The notes under the pieces are model-generated. The model did no database searches, was not told the origin of the DNA, and saw only the letters and a program-made list of their open reading frames with translations. A stretch of DNA of 64,000 bases from Streptacidiphilus albus JL83 (GTDB taxonomy: Bacteria; Actinomycetota; Actinomycetes; Streptomycetales; Streptomycetaceae), in the NCBI RefSeq assembly GCF_000744705.1, contig NZ_JQML01000001.1:8690017-8754016 (forward strand). The letters are read 5' to 3'. Both the position numbers and the translations under genes were made by a program. Shown here piece by piece: positions 59,071 to 64,000 of the stretch (positions within the stretch are counted from its first letter, which is position 1; each line of letters starts with the position of its first letter).

Positions 59071-59802
59071 TCAGTCCGGGCGTCGCGCCAGCACCAGTCG
59101 GCCGCGCGGGCTGCCGTCGTCCCGCAGGCCGAATCCGGGCAGCGGCAGGGTCTCCACCGTGAAGCCCGTCCGCTCCAGGTCCGAGCGGACTCCGGACAGC
59201 GGGAAGGTGCTGTAGTACATGACGAACGGCGGGCGCAGCAGGGCGTTGCGGACCCGCATCGCGGCGTCGAAGCCCAGCAGCGTCCAGTAGGGGAGGGAGC
59301 CGACCCGGGGCGGCGCGCCCACGGGGAAGGCGAACAGGCCGCCGGGCCGCAGGGCGCGGTGCACCTCGGTGAAGAGGGTCGGGCGCTCCTCGGGGAGGAA
59401 GTGGCCGAAGGCCCCGAAGCTCACCGCCAGGTCGAAGGTGGGGGTCAACGGCAGCCGCCGGACGTCGGCCCGGAGCCAGCCGACCACCGGTCCGTCGGAC
59501 GACGGCGGCTCGGAGGCACGGGCGACGTCCAGCATGCCGGCGCTGAAGTCGACGCCCAGGACCCGGGTCCGGCAGAGCTTCCGCAGTACCTCGACGCCGG
59601 CGCCGGTGCCGCAGCAGAGGTCGAGTCCGGCGTCGAACGGCCCCAGCGGCTCCAGCGCCCCGGCCACGGCGTCCAGCACGGCGTCCGGGGTCCGGAACGG
59701 GGTGCGGTCGAACTTGGGGGCCAGCAGGTCGTATCCGCGCTCGGTGGAGGAGAGCGCCTGGACCGCCAGTTCACGGAGGGTCGGGCCCTGCGGGGAGAAC
59801 AT
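59071..59802 (-). CDS. Class I SAM-dependent methyltransferase
   Basis: 243-aa protein with motif I GLDLCCGTGAGVEVL (about residues 60-73), the acidic loop GVDFSAGMLDVAR (about 85-97), FDLAVSFGAFGHF (motif post-I/II) and LRPGGLFAFP (motif III). Substrate unknown. In the ancestral arrangement the VOC gene followed 9 nt downstream; it has since been broken by the phage-type island. Confidence 0.83.
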   Translation of the reverse strand: MFSPQGPTLRELAVQALSSTERGYDLLAPKFDRTPFRTPDAVLDAVAGALEPLGPFDAGLDLCCGTGAGVEVLRKLCRTRVLGVDFSAGMLDVARASEPPSSDGPVVGWLRADVRRLPLTPTFDLAVSFGAFGHFLPEERPTLFTEVHRALRPGGLFAFPVGAPPRVGSLPYWTLLGFDAAMRVRNALLRPPFVMYYSTFPLSGVRSDLERTGFTVETLPLPGFGLRDDGSPRGRLVLARRPD

Positions 59803-59897
59803 CCGGGCAGCGTATCGCCATCCGTGGCGGCGCGGGGGCCGATCCGGGGCCGGCCCGGGCCGGCTCTCGCTCCGGGCCTCGGCTCTCAGCCCTCGGC

Positions 59898-60578
59898 TCA
59901 GCCCTCGGCGGTGGCGCAGGCCGGATGGCCCCAGCCGTCCGGGTTCTTGGCGATCTGCTCGCCCTTGGCATAGGACTTGCCGCAGCGGCAGCGTCCGGCG
60001 AACCGGGCCGGGATGGTGCCCCTCGGGGACTTCGCCTTCGAGGCCCCGCCGGAGCCGGCCGGTCGGCTCTTCGGCGCCGAGGCGCGCGCGGCGGAGGGCA
60101 CGGGGGCGTCGGCCCCGGTGCCGCTCGCGGCCTGCTGGCTGACCGCCGCCTGGCTCGCGGCCTGGTCGGCGATGGCGTTCAGCGGATCGCCGCCGACCTG
60201 GTGCGCGGCCACGTGCACGAAGGTCACGTCACGGCCGGTCAGCAGCTCGTCGATGCGCCGGACCAGCTCCTGGTTGGCCACCGGCTTGCCGCTGGAGCTC
60301 TTCCACCCGTTGCGCTTCCAGTTCGCGATCCAGGTCGAGACGGCCTTCATCGCATAGGTGGAGTCCATCCGGACCTCCAGCGGCACCGCCGGGTCGGTCT
60401 CGGCGAGCAGCTGCTCCAGCGCGGTCAGCTCGGCGACGTTGTTCGTCGCCCGGCCGAGCGGACCGGCCGCCCAGCGCTGCGGCTGCGCCCCGCCGTCGGC
60501 GAGCACCCACGCCCAGGCGGCGGGCCCGGGATTTCCCTTGGCTGCCCCGTCACAGGCAGCAATCATGCGAACGACCAT
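59898..60578 (-). CDS. rnhA: Ribonuclease HI with C-terminal zinc-like tail
   Basis: 226-aa protein. The RNase HI domain (about 1-145) has all active-site residues: Asp10 in CDGAAKGNPGPA, Glu50 in NNVAELTAL, Asp72 in RMDSTYAM, His126 and Asp138. It degrades the RNA strand of RNA:DNA hybrids. A disordered Ala/Ser/Lys-rich linker leads to a C-terminal module (about 195-226) with CRCGKSYAKGEQI…GWGHPACA, a C-x-C…H-x-x-C pattern likely to bind zinc. An in-frame ATG 12 nt downstream could be the true start. Confidence 0.85.
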   Translation of the reverse strand: MVVRMIAACDGAAKGNPGPAAWAWVLADGGAQPQRWAAGPLGRATNNVAELTALEQLLAETDPAVPLEVRMDSTYAMKAVSTWIANWKRNGWKSSSGKPVANQELVRRIDELLTGRDVTFVHVAAHQVGGDPLNAIADQAASQAAVSQQAASGTGADAPVPSAARASAPKSRPAGSGGASKAKSPRGTIPARFAGRCRCGKSYAKGEQIAKNPDGWGHPACATAEG

Positions 60579-60623
60579 GCCGCCATCATGCCAGGCCCGT
60601 GACCGGCCGCCGCCGCCCGATCG

Positions 60624-61256
60624 TCAGCAGCGGGCCGCCCGCCCGGCGGCCAGGCGGGCTTCGAGACCGGTCCGGCAGCCGGGCCACTCGGCCTCGGTGA
60701 TGGAGAAGACGGCGCTGTCGCGGAGCCGGCCGTGCTCGCCCGGGGCCCAGGACTCGGACCAGTTGCGGAGGACGCCCTCGAACCGTGCGCCGGTCCCGGC
60801 GATGGCGGCGCGGGAGCGGCTGTTGCGGGCGTCCGTCTTGAGGTCGACCCGGGAGACCTGCCAGCCCTCGAAGGCCTGGCGGAAGAGCAGCAGCTTGGCC
60901 TCGGCGTTGAGCCCGGTGCCCTGGGCGGACGGGGCGAGCCAGGTGAAGCCCACCTCCACCGCCAGCAGCCGGCCGCCGCTGCGCCAGAGCCTCGGCTCCA
61001 GGTAGGCGGTGGCCCCGACCGCGCGTCCGGTGGCCAGGGAGACCTGGGCGTACGGGGCGAGGCGTCCGTCGGCGGCCCGTTCGAGCTGGGCGTCGATGTA
61101 GCCGCCGACCTCGGCCGCCCGGGGCACCCAGGTGTAGCCGAAGGAGTCCCGGCCCTCCTCGGCGGCCAGCGCCAGATCGGCCGCATGCCGGTGGCCCAAG
61201 GGCTCCAGCCGGACCGTCTCTCCCTCCAGCACCGGTCCTTCGAGCTTGAATTCCAT
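60624..61256 (-). CDS. GNAT-family N-acetyltransferase (RimJ-like)
   Basis: 210-aa protein from ATG 61256 (GAGGGAC upstream), starting MEFKLEGPVLEGETVRLEPL. The RimJ/RimL-type acetyltransferase layout is seen: VGATAYLEPRLWRSGGRLLAVEVGFTWLAPSAQGTGLNAEAKLLL (acetyl-CoA binding loop near residues 122-132), then DLKTDARNSRSRAAIAGTGARFEGVLR. It probably acetylates an amine or protein N terminus. It is divergent from the USP gene. Confidence 0.85.
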   Translation of the reverse strand: MEFKLEGPVLEGETVRLEPLGHRHAADLALAAEEGRDSFGYTWVPRAAEVGGYIDAQLERAADGRLAPYAQVSLATGRAVGATAYLEPRLWRSGGRLLAVEVGFTWLAPSAQGTGLNAEAKLLLFRQAFEGWQVSRVDLKTDARNSRSRAAIAGTGARFEGVLRNWSESWAPGEHGRLRDSAVFSITEAEWPGCRTGLEARLAAGRAARC

Positions 61257-61409
61257 CGTCCCTCGCTCCGTTCGGCGTTCGACCGTCACTCGACCGTCCT
61301 TCGACCGGAGCCGTCTGCCCCGGTCGGGAGCGAACGCTAGGACAGCTGCCCGCCCCGGCGCTCCGCATTTTTCCGTGCGGCGACTCGGAAAATATGATCG
61401 TCATGGTCA

Positions 61410-61438
61410 TTGCCCCTGGTCACTGCCGCTCCTAAGCT
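61410..61438 (+). promoter_or_regulatory. Promoter of USP-like gene
   Basis: TTGCCC (61410-61415), 17-nt spacer, TAAGCT (61433-61438), about 70 nt before the start codon. Confidence 0.5.
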
Positions 61439-61506
61439 GACGGTCCGCGAGCACCTCATCGGTAGCGGAGCCCACCCCTCCGCCCGCGTCGACAAGGAGG
61501 TCGGCG

Positions 61507-61947
61507 ATGCGAGAGCCGATCCGCACCGGCGGTGACCTGCCCTCCTGCGTGCTGCTGGGCTATGACGGCAGCGAGTCCGCCGACTCGGCGCTGCACACGG
61601 TCGTGGACCGGCTGCGCGGAGCCCCGGTCCACCTGGTACTGGCCTACGCGGAACCCCCGCTCGGCGCCTGGTGCACCCCCGGCGGACTGGCGCTGACGCC
61701 GTGGCAGTCCGGTTGGGCGCAGGCGGACTTCGTCCGGACCCTGGCCGAGATCCGGATGCTGGGCGAACCGGTGGACTGGGAGTTCACCTCCCGGATCGGC
61801 GCGGCCACCGCGTTCCTGCGGTACACGGCCCGCGCGGCCGGCGCGGGGGCCATCGTCCTCGGCCGGACCCGTCGCCGCTGGGGCCGGACGTTCTCGGTCG
61901 CCGCCCGGCTGAGCCGCTCCGCCCCCGCCCCGGTGCACGTCCGCTGA
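61507..61947 (+). CDS. Universal stress protein family protein
   Basis: 146-aa single-domain protein starting MREPIRTGGDLPSCVLLGYDGSESADSAL (ACAAGGAGG ribosome site). The first strand and D-x-S motif (GYDGSESA) and the C-terminal AGAGAIVLGRTRRRWGRTFSVAARLSRSAPAPVHVR, a nucleotide-binding G-x2-G-x9-S/T-like segment, follow the UspA pattern, although the glycine pattern is degenerate. UspA-like proteins bind ATP or AMP and support stress survival. It is followed by a hairpin terminator. Confidence 0.75.
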   Translation: MREPIRTGGDLPSCVLLGYDGSESADSALHTVVDRLRGAPVHLVLAYAEPPLGAWCTPGGLALTPWQSGWAQADFVRTLAEIRMLGEPVDWEFTSRIGAATAFLRYTARAAGAGAIVLGRTRRRWGRTFSVAARLSRSAPAPVHVR

Positions 61948-61965
61948 GTCGATGCCGGGCGCGCG

Positions 61966-62004
61966 GCAGGCAGGCGGCGCGGGCCCGCAACGTCGCCTGC
62001 CTGC
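61966..62004 (+). terminator. Hairpin terminator after USP-like gene
   Basis: 11-bp stem GCAGGCAGGCG/CGCCTGCCTGC with a 17-nt loop, 18 nt after the stop. Confidence 0.5.
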
Positions 62005-62067
62005 GCGGCGGAGCGCATAGGGTGGTGACGAGCCGGAGGAACCGGTGCCCCCTGCGGAGGACTCCCA

Positions 62068-62886
62068 GTGATGGAACGCCAACTGACGCTGATGGCCGTG
62101 CACGCCCACCCCGACGACGAGGTGCTGTCCACGGGCGGGGCGCTGGCCGCCGCGGCGGCCGAGGGAATCAGGACCGTCCTGGTCACCTGTACCAACGGTG
62201 AGCAGGGCGACGGACCCGGCGGGGCGAAGCCCGGCACGCCGGGACACGACGAGGCGCAGGTGCGGGCGGTACGGCTGGCCGAGCTGAACGAGTCGGTCGC
62301 CCTGCTGGGCATCTCCGACCTGGAACTCCTCGGCTACGCCGACTCGGGGATGGTCGGCTGGGCGGCGAACGAGAGCCCGACGGCCTTCGCCAACGTCCCG
62401 CTCGAGGAGTCCGTGGGCCGGCTCGTCGCGCTGATGGAGCGTTACCGGCCGGACGTCGTGGTCACCTACGACGAGAACGGCGGCTACGGCCACCCCGACC
62501 ACATCCGGGCCCACCGGATCACCGTCGCCGCGATCGAGGCGAGCGGGATCCCGGCGAAGTTCTACCACACGGCCATTCCCCGGGCCCGGTTCGCCGAGCT
62601 CTTCGAGTACCTCCGCAGCAGCGGTGCGGACATCGGCGACTTCGAGCTGCCCGAGGACTTCGGCACCCCGGACGAGCAGATCACCACCTTCGTGGACGTC
62701 TCCCGGGAGGTGGAGCGCAAGGTGAAGGCACTGGAGGCGCACGCCAGCCAGGGCGAGAACATCTTCCTGCTGCGGCTGCCGGAGGAGGGCAAGCACCGGG
62801 CCCTGGGCCAGGAGTGCTTCATCCGGCAGTTCAGCAGCGTCCCCGTGCCGGAGCACGAGGACGACCTCTTCGCCGGCCTGCGCTGA
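62068..62886 (+). CDS. PIG-L (LmbE-like) zinc deacetylase
   Basis: 272-aa protein starting at GTG or the next ATG (62071), with GGAGGA upstream. It has the zinc motif HAHPDDEVLSTGG (about residues 12-24) and the distal GYGHPDHIRAHR (about 142-153), as in MshB, Mca and other N-acetylglucosaminyl deacetylases. The long central loop and the C-terminal HASQGENIFLL segment resemble mycothiol-conjugate amidase-like proteins. The substrate might be a mycothiol derivative or a GlcNAc-containing metabolite; the sequence alone does not settle it. Confidence 0.83.
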   Translation: MMERQLTLMAVHAHPDDEVLSTGGALAAAAAEGIRTVLVTCTNGEQGDGPGGAKPGTPGHDEAQVRAVRLAELNESVALLGISDLELLGYADSGMVGWAANESPTAFANVPLEESVGRLVALMERYRPDVVVTYDENGGYGHPDHIRAHRITVAAIEASGIPAKFYHTAIPRARFAELFEYLRSSGADIGDFELPEDFGTPDEQITTFVDVSREVERKVKALEAHASQGENIFLLRLPEEGKHRALGQECFIRQFSSVPVPEHEDDLFAGLR

Positions 62887-62899
62887 CCCGGGGGTCAGG

Positions 62900-64000
62900 T
62901 CACCACTGCGGGACCGGGGAGCCGTCGCCGGCGCCCAGATCCGGTTCGTCCCTGAGTTCCAGCGCCTCGCCCGCCCGGTGCAGTTCCAGCACGACGACGC
63001 TGTTCCGGCCGGGCCGCCACAGCGGCGCCGGGGCGTACAGGGTCACCTGCGGGCCCCGGTCCCAGTAGCGGCCCAGGGCGAAACCGTTCAGCCAGACCAT
63101 GCCCTTGGTCCAGCCGGGGAGCGCCAGGAAGCCGTCGGCCGGCTCGTCGACGGTCAGCACCGCCCGGTGGAAGGCGGGGCCCGCCGGGGTCTCGGGTCCG
63201 AAGGACAGCGCCGTCAGGTCGGTGAGCGGCAGCGGCCGGATCTCCCAGTCGAACTGGTACTGGTTGTCCAGCCGCACCCCGCCGGTGATGCCCTTGCGGT
63301 CGGCCAGCAGCGGACCGTAGTTGATCCGGCCCTGGTTCTCGACCAGCAGGTCCAGCACCGCGCCGCCCGGCGGCACGGCCACGGTCAGGCTCTCGGCCGG
63401 GCGGTTGCGGTCCAGCACCCCCAGTTCCCGGCCGTCCAGGAAGACCTGGGCGCGGTCGGCCAGCCCGTCGACGGTCAGCTCCGCCGGGTCCAGCGGTCCG
63501 CGCAGCCGGGTGCGGTAGTGGATCAGCCCCAGCGACTGGCCCAGCGCCTCCATCGGCTCCGGTTCGAGGCGGTGGTGGACGGTGGAGAGCAGGTCGAGCG
63601 AGCCCAGCAGCGAGGCGGCGGCCCCGGTCCCGACCCGCTGCGGCGCCAGCCGGGGGAGAGTTGGTGGCAGCGGGTGGGGACTGGGCCCCAGATGACGCCC
63701 GATCACCTCGCGGAACCGGTGGAACTTCTCGGTCAGCTCGCCCGCCTCCCCGACCGGGGCGTCGTAGTCGTAGCTGGTGACGGTGGGCTGGTAGCGGTCG
63801 CCGTCGTGGTTGGCGCCGTTGTACCAGCCGAAGTTGGTGCCGCCGTGGCCCATGTAGATGTTGACCGACGCGCCCGCGCCCAGCAGCGTGTCCAGCACCT
63901 CGGCGGCCTCCCCGGCGTCGCGGACATGGTGCGGCTCGCCCCAGTGGTCGAACCAGCCGTGCCAGAACTCGGCGACGAACAGCGGTCCGGTCGGCTGGTG
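62900..64000 (-). CDS. GH35 beta-galactosidase, C-terminal part (runs off window)
   Basis: An open minus-strand frame enters at 64000 and stops at 62900; about 366 codons are visible. The nucleophile motif FVAEFWHGWFDHWG lies at the visible start, followed by NIYMGHGGTNFGWYNGANHDG and the C-terminal beta domains of family 35 (VDGLADRAQVFLDGRELG, WTKGMVWLNGFALGRYWDRGPQ). These enzymes release terminal beta-galactose; the N-terminal half with the acid/base glutamate lies outside the window. It is convergent with the PIG-L gene, and both stops sit in a small hairpin (62883-62898). Confidence 0.88.
   Translation of the reverse strand, partial: HQPTGPLFVAEFWHGWFDHWGEPHHVRDAGEAAEVLDTLLGAGASVNIYMGHGGTNFGWYNGANHDGDRYQPTVTSYDYDAPVGEAGELTEKFHRFREVIGRHLGPSPHPLPPTLPRLAPQRVGTGAAASLLGSLDLLSTVHHRLEPEPMEALGQSLGLIHYRTRLRGPLDPAELTVDGLADRAQVFLDGRELGVLDRNRPAESLTVAVPPGGAVLDLLVENQGRINYGPLLADRKGITGGVRLDNQYQFDWEIRPLPLTDLTALSFGPETPAGPAFHRAVLTVDEPADGFLALPGWTKGMVWLNGFALGRYWDRGPQVTLYAPAPLWRPGRNSVVVLELHRAGEALELRDEPDLGAGDGSPVPQW

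Noticed and set aside
61456..62856. Minus-strand open frame of 466 codons
   Set aside because: Antisense to the USP and PIG-L genes; no domain seen.
1..64000. tRNA, rRNA, CRISPR array or replication origin
   Set aside because: No cloverleaf, rRNA signature, regularly spaced repeats or DnaA-box cluster was noticed on either strand; a covariance-model scan would be needed to exclude small RNAs.

Overview
The window is high-GC, gene-dense DNA whose genes read like a streptomycete (Streptomyces, Kitasatospora or Streptacidiphilus). Supporting this are the strong third-position G+C, the many TetR, MarR and MmyB-type XRE regulators each sitting next to the gene it probably controls, apparently leaderless starts with a TAGNNT or TAAGCT box 6-8 nt before the start codon, a rifamycin monooxygenase with its rifamycin-associated element, a LmbU-family regulator, and secreted polysaccharide hydrolases. 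I saw no rRNA, tRNA or CRISPR array.

Layout. 1-5.7 kb: membrane proteins and a second-copy-type elongation factor G. 5.7-11.4 kb: small regulator/enzyme pairs (MarR + isochorismatase-like, XRE + SDR, NlpC/P60, epoxide hydrolase + TetR). 11.5-17.4 kb: a beta-glucoside utilisation locus (GH3, GH1, MFS importer, divergent TetR). 17.4-20 kb: rifamycin monooxygenase, its RAE, and a 981-bp IS5-like insertion sequence inserted 16 bp upstream of the RAE. 20-32.8 kb: NAD-dependent epimerase, Tat-exported hydrolase, a MarR-MBL-MFS operon with a four-box operator array, ICMT-like methyltransferase, a broken PHB-depolymerase relic, a TetR-carboxylesterase operon with twin perfect operators, and a DrrAB-like ABC exporter. 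32.8-38.9 kb: phenylacetate genes (paaN divergent from paaI-paaK, with a PaaR-type operator between them) followed by a TetR-AidB-like operon.

38.9-44.3 kb is the most intriguing stretch: a VanA-like Rieske oxygenase diverges from an orphan 2-amino-3,7-dideoxy-D-threo-hept-6-ulosonate synthase homologue, followed by an XRE regulator, an MFS exporter and a LmbU-family pathway activator. This looks like a compact, perhaps undescribed, amino-cyclitol or aminobenzoate-type metabolite locus. 44.3-53 kb: an NCS1 permease, a secreted GH54-lectin arabinofuranosidase with LacI-type operators, a MacB/FtsX-type ABC system, and a GH18 chitinase with DasR-like boxes.

53.4-58.9 kb is an inserted, decayed phage-derived island. 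A VOC (glyoxalase-superfamily) gene is split: its C-terminal codons lie at 53.35-53.41 kb and its N-terminal codons at 58.92-59.06 kb, both on the minus strand. Between them are tail genes (two overlapping small ORFs, a gp10-like protein and a truncated tape measure), three secreted-protein genes on the opposite strand, and a small zinc-ribbon protein with a phosphotransferase-fold kinase. 59-64 kb returns to housekeeping-type genes: methyltransferase, RNase HI with a zinc tail, GNAT, USP, PIG-L deacetylase and the C-terminal part of a GH35 beta-galactosidase.
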